Assembly: GCF_023913735.1 (NCBI RefSeq)
Contig: NZ_JAMXBH010000013.1
Span: 62,001 to 126,000 of the forward strand
Reading direction: 5' to 3'
Origin: Pseudarthrobacter raffinosi
GTDB lineage: Bacteria; Actinomycetota; Actinomycetes; Actinomycetales; Micrococcaceae
DNA length: 64,000 bases
In this document: in pieces, positions 41,980 through 50,726 of the stretch
Numbering within the stretch: position 1 is the first letter of the stretch
Layout of the letters: each line of letters opens with the position of its first letter
Position numbers and translations under genes: made by a program
The notes under the pieces: model-generated
What the model was told of the DNA's origin: nothing
Seen by the model: the letters and a program-made list of their open reading frames with translations, nothing else
The model's database searches: none

Positions 41980-44136
41980 ATGGCTGGATGGAATGCTGAT
42001 ACTGCGGCCGGGCCGTTGGGTGTCGGGACGATTACTTTAGTGGAGGGGACGTCCTTCTGTATTTCGCTGCCAAACGGCGACATCCGTCCCGAATATCCGC
42101 ACGGGGTCTTCTTCCAGGACACCCGCATCCTGTCGGGCTGGAGCCTGACCGTTAACGGCCAGCCGCTGGAGCCGCTGGCGGCGGAGACCAAGGAGCCGTA
42201 CCGGGCGCTATTCGCCTGCCGCGTTGCCCGCTTAGACGGTTATGCAGACAGCCCGCTGCTCGTGGAGCGGTTACGCGAAGTGGGAGCCGGCATCCAGGAG
42301 CTAATTACGGTAAGAAACTATGGCCTGGATCCTGCAGAGTGTGTCGTTTCCGTGAGCATCGAGTCCGATTTCGCAGATCTTTTCGAGGTGAAGGAAGCCA
42401 GGATCCGCCGGCGGTGGGACGAAACCCGCGAGCCGAAAGATGGCTCGTTGGTTATCCGCGCCGTCTGGCAGGATGTCCGGAAGGGCGTCGTCGTCAAAGC
42501 CCCTGGAGCCGACGTCAGTGCTGACGCCCTGACGTACCGGATGGTTGTTGCTCCCCAGGGCCAATGGACCACTGCGCTCAGCCTAGTACCCCTCGTCGAT
42601 GGAATCATTCTTGGGGAGCCGCTTATTCATCCTGGCGCCGGTGACTTATCCGCAAGTGACCGGCGTCGGGAGGAATGGGTGGCCAAGATTCCGGTGCTGC
42701 AGATGGGAAACCGCTCCATTGAACGCACGTTGCGGCGCAGTTATGACGATCTGGGTGCCTTGCGAATTGAGGATCCGAACCATCCTGACCGGGTGGTGGT
42801 GGCCGCAGGAGCGCCTTGGTTCATGACCTTGTTCGGCCGCGATTCGCTGTGGGCCTCTGCCATGGCGCTTCCGGTGGATCCGTCGCTGGCCCTAGGTACA
42901 TTGCAGACGCTGGCGGACCGCCAGGGCAGCGTGGTGGATCCGATGAACGAGGAGGAGCCGGGCAAGATCCTGCACGAGATCCGGTTGGACGTCTCCAGCG
43001 GACTTTCCCTGGGCGGCAGGTCGGCCTACTACGGCAGCGTGGACGCGACCCCTCTGTTCGTGGGTGTGCTCGGGGCAGTTAGCCGCTGGGGGTTCGCCGC
43101 GGATATCATCGCTGCCCTGTTGCCCCATGCGGACCGTGCGCTGGACTGGATCCGGGACTACGGGGACAAGGATGGCGATGGGTTCGTCGAATATGAACGC
43201 CTCAACGACCAGGGGCTGATCAACCAGGGCTGGAAGGACTCTTGGGACGGAATCAACTTTGCTGACGGGCGCCTGGCGGAGCCGCCCATCGCACTCTGCG
43301 AGGTGCAGGCATACGTCTACACCGCATACATGGCACGCGCCTGGATGGCTTACGACGCCGGCGACGTGCCTCTGGGAAACGAGCTCGCCGGCCGAGCGGC
43401 GCATTTAAAGAAACAGTTCAATGAGCAGTTCTGGATGCCCGATCGCGGCTACTACGCCATCGCCCTGGATGGCAAGAAGCGGCAGGTCGACGCCTGCGCG
43501 TCCAACATGGGTCAGTGCCTCTGGTTCGGAATCGTGGACGACGACAAGGCTCCCCAGGTGGCCGAACGGTTGATGTCACCGGAGATGTTCAGTGGGTGGG
43601 GCGTGAGAACCCTGGCAAGCGACATGCGCGCGTACAACCCAGCCAGCTACCACAACGGCTCTGTCTGGCCGCACGACAATGCCATCATCGCGACCGGCTT
43701 GCTCCGCTACGGCTTCGTTGCTGAGGCACAGCGGATCTCCACTGCACTGCTGGAGGCGGCCGAGTACTCGAAAGGCCGGCTGCCCGAGCTGTTCTGCGGC
43801 TTCAGCCGGGACCAGTTCGCGGCACCCGTCCCATATCCAACTGCGTGCTCACCCCAGGCGTGGGCAGCCACCACACCAATTCACCTGGTAACGAGCCTGA
43901 TGCAGTACGACGTGCATGTTTCCCGCGGCGGCCTCTGGATGGATCCCATCCTCCCGGATTCATTTGGCGACGTGCACATTACCAACGCACCCTTGGCCGG
44001 TGGCAGAATCACCATCGACGTCGCTAATTCGGTACCGTCCGTCCAGGGATTACCCAAGGGCATGGCGTTCCATCGCGGCCACCGGCCACTGCTGGCCGAA
44101 CTCGTGCAGCAGACCAAACCAGGCCGGAAGGCGTAG
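41980..44136 (+). CDS. Glycogen-debranching-type amylo-alpha-1,6-glucosidase
   Basis: About 718 residues from the ATG at 41980 (GAAGGAG seven bases upstream). Residues 10-210 form the glycogen-debranching N-terminal beta domain (GTSFCISLPNGDIRPEYPHGVFFQDTRILSGW). The C-terminal two-thirds is an (alpha/alpha)6 barrel with WFMTLFGRDSLWAS, NQGWKDSWDGI and ASYHNGSVWPHDNAIIA, as in bacterial debranching-like glucosidases. It may trim alpha-glucans to feed glucose phosphate to Zwf, but it belongs to no clear operon here. Confidence 0.88.
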   Translation: MAGWNADTAAGPLGVGTITLVEGTSFCISLPNGDIRPEYPHGVFFQDTRILSGWSLTVNGQPLEPLAAETKEPYRALFACRVARLDGYADSPLLVERLREVGAGIQELITVRNYGLDPAECVVSVSIESDFADLFEVKEARIRRRWDETREPKDGSLVIRAVWQDVRKGVVVKAPGADVSADALTYRMVVAPQGQWTTALSLVPLVDGIILGEPLIHPGAGDLSASDRRREEWVAKIPVLQMGNRSIERTLRRSYDDLGALRIEDPNHPDRVVVAAGAPWFMTLFGRDSLWASAMALPVDPSLALGTLQTLADRQGSVVDPMNEEEPGKILHEIRLDVSSGLSLGGRSAYYGSVDATPLFVGVLGAVSRWGFAADIIAALLPHADRALDWIRDYGDKDGDGFVEYERLNDQGLINQGWKDSWDGINFADGRLAEPPIALCEVQAYVYTAYMARAWMAYDAGDVPLGNELAGRAAHLKKQFNEQFWMPDRGYYAIALDGKKRQVDACASNMGQCLWFGIVDDDKAPQVAERLMSPEMFSGWGVRTLASDMRAYNPASYHNGSVWPHDNAIIATGLLRYGFVAEAQRISTALLEAAEYSKGRLPELFCGFSRDQFAAPVPYPTACSPQAWAATTPIHLVTSLMQYDVHVSRGGLWMDPILPDSFGDVHITNAPLAGGRITIDVANSVPSVQGLPKGMAFHRGHRPLLAELVQQTKPGRKA

Positions 44137-44390
44137 CCGAACCTCAGGCAGTGCGGTACACCGCGGGCAGAATCGCGTCGCCCAGCTCGGCAGGCGAGGC
44201 GATTGGACCAACGCCCCGTCGTCTGACTCTGGTGTGCGGAGTCTTCCGTAAGATCGGCCGCGTCCATCTTCTTACCTCGTTCTTCGATCGCCTCGCAGTT
44301 GCTCCCCGCCCGGTCTGTCGCCGCGCCAGGCGACGCTCGCTTCGAAGTGTCCGGCAATAGGCTCATACCACGGTGTAATGCCCTCAAAAT

Positions 44391-45293
44391 TCAGTGATTT
44401 TGAATTACTTGTCCGAAGACTTCGTCGGGGTCGAGGCGGCGGAGCTCTTCGGCGAGGCAGTCTTTGAGGCTGCGGCGCGGCAGCGAGATGCGTTGTGCAG
44501 GCTGGCCGGGCTGGGTGAGTTCCGCGACGGACAGTCCGGGACGGAAGAGCTGCACGTCGCCGGTGTGGCGGGTGAGGCGGACCCGGCGGATGCCGGTGCC
44601 CGCTGGATCCGCAACGATTGTCACGGGCGCGTCCAGGGCCAGGGTCAGCCAGGCCGCGAGCAGGATGGTGGACGGGGAGTCGGAGGCGCCTTCCACGGCC
44701 ACGGCGGTGACGGGGGAGGAGTCCACCTGGTCCAGGACTGCCGCGAGCTGGATCCGCCAGTTCGTGAGCCGGGTCCAGGCGAGGTCGGTGTCGCCGGCCT
44801 TGTAGGTGGCCCGGATGTTCTCCAGCGCCATTTGAGGATCGGTTTCGTTGGCGGAGTCGGTGATCCGGCGGTGCGCGATCCGGCCCACGGAGGTTTCGGC
44901 CGCGTTCTCCGGCGCTCCGTGCGGCCACCAGGCCACGATCGGGGCGTCCGGGAGGAGCAGGGCCGCGACCAGGGATTCGCTTTCGTGGGCGAGCTCGCCG
45001 TAGCCGCGGAGAACGATGACCTCGGACGCGCCGGCGTCACCGCCCACCCGGATCTGCGCGTCCAGCCGGTTCGGGGCGGTGGCCCCGGCGTCGGCGAGGA
45101 CGATGATCCGGCAGGGGTGTTCGCGGCTGGCCTCGTTCGCGGCCTCGATCGCTTCTTCCTCGACGAGCCCGGACCGGGTGAGGACCACGAGGGTCAGGAC
45201 CCGGCCCAGCGCAATCACACCGCCCTGCTCGCGAAGGGACATGATCTTCTTCGAGATCTTCGAGGCGGTGGTGTCCGGCAAATCTACAATCAT
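44391..45293 (-). CDS. opcA: Glucose-6-phosphate dehydrogenase assembly protein OpcA
   Basis: 300 residues, the normal OpcA length. Opening MIVDLPDTTASKISKKI, middle LPDAPIVAWWPHGAPENAAETSVGRIAHRRITDS and TDLAWTRLTNWR are diagnostic of the actinobacterial and cyanobacterial protein that activates Zwf allosterically. Its ATG overlaps the zwf stop. In chromosomes it usually sits in a tal-zwf-opcA-pgl cluster; here only the zwf-opcA pair is present beside the RuMP genes. Confidence 0.95.
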   Translation of the reverse strand: MIVDLPDTTASKISKKIMSLREQGGVIALGRVLTLVVLTRSGLVEEEAIEAANEASREHPCRIIVLADAGATAPNRLDAQIRVGGDAGASEVIVLRGYGELAHESESLVAALLLPDAPIVAWWPHGAPENAAETSVGRIAHRRITDSANETDPQMALENIRATYKAGDTDLAWTRLTNWRIQLAAVLDQVDSSPVTAVAVEGASDSPSTILLAAWLTLALDAPVTIVADPAGTGIRRVRLTRHTGDVQLFRPGLSVAELTQPGQPAQRISLPRRSLKDCLAEELRRLDPDEVFGQVIQNH

Positions 45294-46843
45294 GGCCTTC
45301 TCCAGGTTCGTCCGTCGCGGGCCAGCAGTTCATCGGCCGAGGCAGGCCCCCAGCTCCCGGGAGCGTAGGGCTCCGGCTGCTCAGCCAACCCGGCCCAGTA
45401 ATCTTCAAACGGGTCCAGGATCTTCCAGGACAGCTCCACCTCGGCGTGCCGCGGGAACAACGGCGGCTCGCCCAGGAGCACATCCAGGATCAAACGTTCG
45501 TAGGCTTCGGGGCTGGACTCGGTGAAGGAGTGCCCGTAGCCGAAGTCCATGGTCACGTCCCGGACTTCCATCTGCGTGCCCGGGACCTTGGACCCGAACC
45601 GGATCGTGGCGCCCTCATCGGGTTGGACCCGGATCACCACGGCGTTCTGGCCGAAGTCATCCTCACCGTGGTCACGGAACAGCAGGTTCGGGGCCCGCTT
45701 GAACACCACAGCGATTTCGGTCACGCGCCGGCCCAGGCGCTTGCCGGCACGCAGGTAGAACGGCACACCGGACCAGCGCCGGGTATGGATGTCCACCCGG
45801 ATCGCCGCGAAGGTTTCGGTTTTCGAATCGGCCGGGATGCCCTCTTCCTCCAGGTAGCCCTGGACCTGTTCCCCGCCCTGCCAGCCGCCGGCGAACTGCC
45901 CGCGCGCTGAATGGGTAGAGAGATCGTCCGGGAGCTTGACCGCGGCGAGGACCTTTTCCTTCTCCGCGCGCAGGTCATCGGCGTTGAAGGAAATGGGCTC
46001 CTCCATCGCGGTCAGGGCCAGCAGCTGCAGGAGGTGGTTCTGGATAACATCGCGGGCCGCGCCCACACCGTCGTAATACCCGGCCCGGCCGCCCGTGCCG
46101 ATGTCCTCGGCCATGGTGATCTGGACGTGGTCCACGTAGTTCGCGTTCCACAACGGTTCGAACAGCTGGTTCGCGAAACGCAGCGCCAGGATGTTCTGGA
46201 CCGTCTCCTTGCCCAGGTAGTGATCGATCCGGAACACCGCGTCCGGCGGGAACACCGACTCCACAATGTCGTTCAACTGCCGGGCCGACTCAAGGTCATG
46301 CCCGAACGGCTTCTCAATCACCACCCGCCGCCACTTGTCCCCATCGGCCTGCGCGAGGCCGTGCTTGGACAGCTGACGGCAAACCTGCTCGAAGGCCTTC
46401 GGCGGGATCGAGAGGTAGAACGCGTGATTCCCGCGCGTTCCGCGCTGCTCATCGAGCTCATCGATGACCTCACCGAGCCGCTCGAAGGCGTCATCGTCGT
46501 CGAACTCGCCCTGGACAAAGCGGATCCCCTCAGCGAGCTGGTTCCACACCGCCTCATCAAACGAAGTCCGTGAGTACGCCTGCACCGAAGCCTTCACCTC
46601 GGCCGCGAACTCCGCATCAGTCCACGGACGGCGGCCGAAACCGACCAACGCGAAACTCGGCGGCAACAGCCCCCGGTTCGCGAGGTCATACACGGCCGGC
46701 ATGAGCTTCTTTCGGGCGAGGTCACCGGTCACTCCAAAGAGCACCAACGAGGACGGACCGGCAATCCGGTTCAGACGACGGTCACGCGGATCCCGGAGCG
46801 GATTACGGCCCAGGCGACGGCGCTGTTCAAGGTGCGTGTGCAT
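45290..46843 (-). CDS. zwf: Glucose-6-phosphate 1-dehydrogenase
   Basis: 517 residues, full length. The N-terminal nucleotide-binding FGVTGDLARKKLMPAVYDL and the substrate-site RIDHYLGKETVQNILALRF are clear, as are KPFGHDLESA and the DYNADGPGSAD-type region PYAPGSWGPASADELL near the end. It oxidises glucose 6-phosphate to 6-phosphogluconolactone and makes NADPH. With HxlA/HxlB it would complete the entry to the dissimilatory RuMP cycle. Downstream opcA overlaps. Confidence 0.96.
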   Translation of the reverse strand: MHTHLEQRRRLGRNPLRDPRDRRLNRIAGPSSLVLFGVTGDLARKKLMPAVYDLANRGLLPPSFALVGFGRRPWTDAEFAAEVKASVQAYSRTSFDEAVWNQLAEGIRFVQGEFDDDDAFERLGEVIDELDEQRGTRGNHAFYLSIPPKAFEQVCRQLSKHGLAQADGDKWRRVVIEKPFGHDLESARQLNDIVESVFPPDAVFRIDHYLGKETVQNILALRFANQLFEPLWNANYVDHVQITMAEDIGTGGRAGYYDGVGAARDVIQNHLLQLLALTAMEEPISFNADDLRAEKEKVLAAVKLPDDLSTHSARGQFAGGWQGGEQVQGYLEEEGIPADSKTETFAAIRVDIHTRRWSGVPFYLRAGKRLGRRVTEIAVVFKRAPNLLFRDHGEDDFGQNAVVIRVQPDEGATIRFGSKVPGTQMEVRDVTMDFGYGHSFTESSPEAYERLILDVLLGEPPLFPRHAEVELSWKILDPFEDYWAGLAEQPEPYAPGSWGPASADELLARDGRTWRRP

Positions 46844-47162
46844 GGTGCTTTCTTTATTCGTTTTGATAGGTCAGGAGTGCGAGTGCTCGTGCGTTTCGCC
46901 AAAGGGGACAGGGTCGACTCAGCGCGACCGTGTAACGGCGTGGATCAGGCCGGGTGATAAGAATCCGGACGGTACTTTGAGCAGAGGCAACCGGATAATG
47001 GCTGCCTCTGCGCCGGTCAGCAAATCCCGAAGATGCCTCCTCACAGTTACTACTACTGCCACCTGTTCGCTTGCTGTGCTCGGCATACCTGAACGCTTTC
47101 GCATAATTCGGATTAGCACTCGCGGATACACGCCCGGCAGGCCTCCAGCACGCCGCCGATAC
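46844..47162. other. Intergenic region upstream of zwf
   Basis: About 320 bases between zwf and the small gene at 47163, all leftward. No protein-like frame is seen. It must hold the zwf promoter if zwf-opcA is not read from the hxl promoter; I could not pick a convincing -35/-10 pair. Confidence 0.35.
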
Positions 47163-47402
47163 CTAAGCGGGGTACAGAGTGACCCCGTCGCTTCGAAGGA
47201 ACAGGCGGCGCATGCCGGTGCGTTCTTCGATGACCCATAGAACCTCTCCATCATCGGTGCGGTCATCCACACGTGCGGAAAAAAGGAACAAATTCTCGGC
47301 CCAGATTTCAACCCGATCCCCCGGTTTGAAAAAACTCCACTGTCGGTACATCCCGGGCGGTCTTGCACGAACATCCGAAACAATTTGCGATTGTCGACTC
47401 AT
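47163..47402 (-). CDS. Uncharacterised small beta-rich protein (resembles N terminus of 9228 gene)
   Basis: About 79 residues from the ATG at 47402, which follows GGAAGGGAAA. The core FKPGDRVEIWAENLFL, SARVDDRTDDGEVLWVIEER and GMRRLFLRSDGVTLYP looks like a small barrel. The pattern VDD.T.DGE.LWV......RRL..R.DG matches residues 12-60 of the frame at 9228, so the two are related. Lies between hxlA and zwf, same strand. Function unknown. Confidence 0.65.
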   Translation of the reverse strand: MSRQSQIVSDVRARPPGMYRQWSFFKPGDRVEIWAENLFLFSARVDDRTDDGEVLWVIEERTGMRRLFLRSDGVTLYPA

Positions 47403-47476
47403 GAAATTTCCCTTCCAGCCACCACAGAGAGCATCATCATGAAAGACGTAGTTTCTGCTGCCACGCAAACACGGCG

Positions 47477-47505
47477 GCGGCGGCCGCCCAAGGGTCGACC
47501 GCCGC
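47477..47505 (-). terminator. GC-rich imperfect hairpin after hxlA
   Basis: GCGGCGG (47477-47483) can pair with CCGCCGC (47499-47505), with an inner CCC/GGG pairing, 24 bases beyond the hxlA stop on the minus strand. It may end or weaken the hxl transcript. There is no clean T-tract, so confidence is low. Confidence 0.35.
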
Positions 47506-47528
47506 AGCGCGCAGAAAATTGACGGTAC

Positions 47529-48152
47529 TTAGGCGATAGCTGCCTTGAGTTCCTTTGCAGCCAGGGCGGGGTCGGCGGCACTGTAGATGGCGCTGCCGGC
47601 AACTGCAACATCAGCGCCGGAGCGCTGCACTGCCTGGATTGTGGATGCGTTGACACCACCGGCCACGGAGAACGGGACTTTGGCTTCTTCACCGGCGTGG
47701 AGCAGACCATTCAGGTCGTAGCCCGGCTGTGCCTGCTCATCGAGGCCGGCGTGGAACTCGACGAACTTGGCGCCGAGGGCCCGGGCTTCCTTGGCGCGGG
47801 CCACCTTATTGGGAACACCAATAAGGTCAACAACGATGCCCTTATTGTGGGCCTTTGCTGCCTTGACGGCGCCCGCGATGGTGGAGTCATCAGCGCTTCC
47901 GAGCACCGAGACGAGGTCTGCGCCAGCTTTGAAAGCAATCTCGGCTTCCAACTCTCCGGCGTCCATCGTCTTCATGTCCGCGAAGACGATCTTGTCCGGG
48001 TGCGCTTCCTTCACTGCAGTGACAGCGGAGAGGCCAGCGGCCTTGATCAGAGGCGTCCCAAGTTCGATGATGTCGACATATTCGGCAACCTTGCCGGCAA
48101 GTTCGAGGGCATCTTCGACGGTGAGGAGATCCATAGCAACCTGAAGTTTCAT
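47529..48152 (-). CDS. hxlA: 3-hexulose-6-phosphate synthase
   Basis: 207 residues, the normal length. LQVAMDLLTVEDALELAGK, IIELGTPLIKAAGL, VFADMKTMDAGELEAEIAF and FHAGLDEQA are diagnostic of HPS in the orotidine-decarboxylase suprafamily, with the DMKxMD metal-site residues intact. It condenses formaldehyde with ribulose 5-phosphate to hexulose 6-phosphate, the fixation step of the RuMP pathway. Cotranscribed with hxlB, 50 bases away. It gives this accessory region its own formaldehyde sink. Confidence 0.97.
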   Translation of the reverse strand: MKLQVAMDLLTVEDALELAGKVAEYVDIIELGTPLIKAAGLSAVTAVKEAHPDKIVFADMKTMDAGELEAEIAFKAGADLVSVLGSADDSTIAGAVKAAKAHNKGIVVDLIGVPNKVARAKEARALGAKFVEFHAGLDEQAQPGYDLNGLLHAGEEAKVPFSVAGGVNASTIQAVQRSGADVAVAGSAIYSAADPALAAKELKAAIA

Positions 48153-48202
48153 GGTGTTGTTTCTTTCTGTAGTGAAACGCGGTGAGTTGAAAATTAAGCG
48201 GT

Positions 48203-48802
48203 CTATTCGAGGTTTGCGTGCCTCAGCCAGAGTTGCTCGGCCTGTTCGTCGGTCTTATTCCAGAGCGTCTGGAAGACGGATTCCGTAGCGAGGAACAGGA
48301 CCTGTTCGAAAAGGCTTCCCGAGTACTGGCGCGAAAGAGCGGATCCATGATCCGTCTTCTGCGCAGCAGGAATGATCACCAATGCGTCGCACAGGTTCGC
48401 CAGCGGTGATCCCTGGTTGGTGGTGAACGCGGAAATTCGCGCACCCGCCTTGGCTGCGGTCTCCGCTGCTTTGACCACACCGGACGTGGTTCCGGAACCG
48501 GACGCAACGAGAAGGAGGTCTCCAGAGGAGATCGCCGGGGTCGTGGTATCACCGGCGACGTACACGGTGTGACCTAGGTGCATCAGCCTCATGGCCGTCA
48601 TTCGAAGCACCAGGCCGCTGCGGCCAGCTCCGGCGACGAAAATCCGGTCAGCCTTTTCAACGAGGGAGGCCAGAGAAGCCAGCTGAGTGCGGTCAATCCC
48701 GGCAACCGTTGCAGCGATTTCGTCCCTGACCAGGGTCAAGTTCTGTGCCAGGGACCTTGCCGTCTCTTCCAAGGCGGTTGGGGCGGTGGATGTCGGGCTC
48801 AC
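48203..48802 (-). CDS. hxlB: 6-phospho-3-hexuloisomerase
   Basis: 199 residues, one SIS domain: IFVAGAGRSGLVLRMTAMRLMHLGHTVYVAGDTTTPAI, then DLLLVASGSGTTSGVVKAAETA and the late SLFEQVLFLATESVF. These are standard for PHI, which turns hexulose 6-phosphate into fructose 6-phosphate. First gene of the leftward hxl unit, facing the LuxR-type regulator across about 170 bases containing an inverted repeat. Confidence 0.96.
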   Translation of the reverse strand: MSPTSTAPTALEETARSLAQNLTLVRDEIAATVAGIDRTQLASLASLVEKADRIFVAGAGRSGLVLRMTAMRLMHLGHTVYVAGDTTTPAISSGDLLLVASGSGTTSGVVKAAETAAKAGARISAFTTNQGSPLANLCDALVIIPAAQKTDHGSALSRQYSGSLFEQVLFLATESVFQTLWNKTDEQAEQLWLRHANLE

Positions 48803-48844
48803 GATTTGTATCCTTCGATTCGATCCTTTGCCAGCCGGTGGCTA

Positions 48845-48864
48845 GTTCGGATTTCTATCCGAAC
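48845..48864. promoter_or_regulatory. Inverted repeat GTTCGGAT-N4-ATCCGAAC, candidate operator of the hxl regulator
   Basis: Perfect 8-bp arms lie 43 bases upstream of hxlB. A further half-site TTCGGATA occurs at 48931-48938, 34 bases before the regulator start. Both are in the intergenic region shared by hxlB and the LuxR-type gene, which fits a dimeric regulator controlling both directions. Confidence 0.65.
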
Positions 48865-48971
48865 TTATGTCCATCTTCCCTGATCGAATGGATGGGCATA
48901 ACGCTGTTTTGTGACGGTTCTAACTACCCTTTCGGATAGTCGCTCGGTCCACGACTGGCTAGGCTGTATGG

Positions 48972-50285
48972 ATGAGCGCTCTCGTAGAACACCAGGAAAC
49001 GGCGGCGGTGATGACACTTCCAGATGTGCAGGGCACGTTTCTGCAGGCAGTCTCAGCTTTGGCTGACGCTCCCCTGACTCAGATTGCGGAGCGGCTCCGC
49101 GACGCCTTATCCCCTTATGTGTGGAGTAGCGCACTGGTCATTTTCACCGAAGACTGTACTGGCCGTCCGCAGAAAAAAGCCGGTGACGACGTCATCATTT
49201 CAAGGGTTTCCATCGCAGAGCTGGAACGACTGCGGGCCTCCCTTCACAACGATGGCCCATGGCAGGGGGATGCAGAGGTAGCCGGTACGCCGCGAAGGGT
49301 GCTCGCCATCAAGTTCGCGCCAAGTAACGCGCTCCTCGTCATCACCGAACCCAATCCAGTTGAAGCAGATTCTGCACAAGGATCGCCCGTGGCATTGGTG
49401 GAATACCTGTGGCAGATCGCGGCGCGGCGAATACAAGAGAAAGTCGCTGACGCGCCACCGTCCTATCTGATGGAATCACGGGCAGCCTCCACGGAACGTG
49501 TCCGGGTGACAGCAGAACTCGTGGACATGCATTCCACCACACTAGAAACGCTGCTGGCGGCACTGCGCGCGTCATCCCTTGATGACGCCTCAGCGCGCTC
49601 GACCGTCAGCGACCTGACGGCCAGAGCTCTCGTGGCCCTTCGCACTGTCAGCGACCGCACCACAGACCTGGTTGAAGAACCCGTCGCCATGGCCTTTGGA
49701 CGACTCCAAGAGGACCTGCGCCCGTTGACCCGTTTCAGCGGCGTTAATGTTCAGTTCATTGAGCCACCGCTGAACGGGAGGGCGCTGCCGGGCGAAGTCG
49801 CTCATGCGGCACGAGCAGTCGTCCGCGGACTGGTTCTGGCCATGATGGAACAACCGGAAGTCAGGAGGATCCGTGCGCAGTGGGACTGCGACGGGGATAA
49901 CCTCCTGGTCAATGTCCGCGACGACGGGCAAGGCGCACTTTCGGCCGACGCGACCACTATCGGCCGCTTAGAGCGACGCGTTCAGGCCCTTTCCGGAAAT
50001 ATGCAGATTGACGTCATGCCAGGATGGGGCGCCGACGTTTCGGTTACGCTCCCATTGGACGCCCCGACTGGCCCGATAGGGGACGTCACGGGCTGGAATC
50101 TGGCTGCACGTGAACTTGAAGTCCTTCAACACTTGGCGGCAGGTCAACGGAACCGAAGCATCGCATTGGCGCTCAATATCAGCGAAAACACAGTCAAGTT
50201 CCACGTGCGTAACCTCTTCAAAAAGCTCAGTGTCAGTTCGCGCACAGAAGCCATTGCCCTGGCGCATAGCCACGGAGTTCGCTGA
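48972..50285 (+). CDS. LuxR-type regulator with a degenerate histidine-kinase module
   Basis: 437 residues. The last 65 are a LuxR/NarL helix-turn-helix (LAARELEVLQHLAAGQRNRSIA, ISENTVKFHVRNLFKKL). Before it is a kinase-like ATPase domain with VRDDGQGAL as the G1-type box. A dimerisation helix resembles the NarX/DesK type, but where these have ELHD it reads ELVD, so the phosphate-accepting His is lost. Residues 20-160 look GAF-like. No receiver domain or membrane segment. Divergent from hxlB, so it probably controls formaldehyde fixation as a one-component sensor. Confidence 0.85.
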   Translation: MSALVEHQETAAVMTLPDVQGTFLQAVSALADAPLTQIAERLRDALSPYVWSSALVIFTEDCTGRPQKKAGDDVIISRVSIAELERLRASLHNDGPWQGDAEVAGTPRRVLAIKFAPSNALLVITEPNPVEADSAQGSPVALVEYLWQIAARRIQEKVADAPPSYLMESRAASTERVRVTAELVDMHSTTLETLLAALRASSLDDASARSTVSDLTARALVALRTVSDRTTDLVEEPVAMAFGRLQEDLRPLTRFSGVNVQFIEPPLNGRALPGEVAHAARAVVRGLVLAMMEQPEVRRIRAQWDCDGDNLLVNVRDDGQGALSADATTIGRLERRVQALSGNMQIDVMPGWGADVSVTLPLDAPTGPIGDVTGWNLAARELEVLQHLAAGQRNRSIALALNISENTVKFHVRNLFKKLSVSSRTEAIALAHSHGVR

Positions 50286-50726
50286 CCATCAACGTCCTCC
50301 TTCCGTCGCCTGCAGCAATCATCTGCGCCTAACGGCGCGCCATCCGGACTAAGGTCTACGATTTGGGAAATCGGATGCGAACGGCGCTGCCCGGCCTTTT
50401 GCGGCGCAAGCGCAGAAAAACTTCCCACGCCCAATCTCGATGCTGGCTTTCTCATGACTATGGCTGATGCCGGACTGACACCCTGCCCCAACCTAAGCAG
50501 GATTACCCACAAGCGCTAGAGCGGCACATGCAGCCCGGCACCACAGCCAGTTTTATGTACACCCCAGTTAGGCGTCAGGCTTCCACTCAAACACCGTCAG
50601 GATAGGGTCCGAAAGGTGTTTCCTGCAGCCTCCTGATGAGCAGTCCTAGATTCCAATCTGACATCTGTTAGCGGGTACGCCCTGCCCCGGTGCTTGGCTT
50701 CGATGAGCCGCCCTTTGTGCTGCGGT
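50286..50726. other. Intergenic boundary between catabolic cargo and transfer genes
   Basis: About 440 bases between the convergent LuxR-type gene and the DUF4913 gene. Only weak repeats are seen: GATTT-ggg-AAATC near 50360, and AAACACC/GGTGTTT about 19 bases apart near 50590-50620, which may be a loose transcription end. No gene is supported. Confidence 0.35.

Noticed and set aside
44370..44400. AATTCA/TGAATT repeat near the opcA stop as a terminator
   Set aside because: The stem is short and AT-only with no T-tract; too weak to call.
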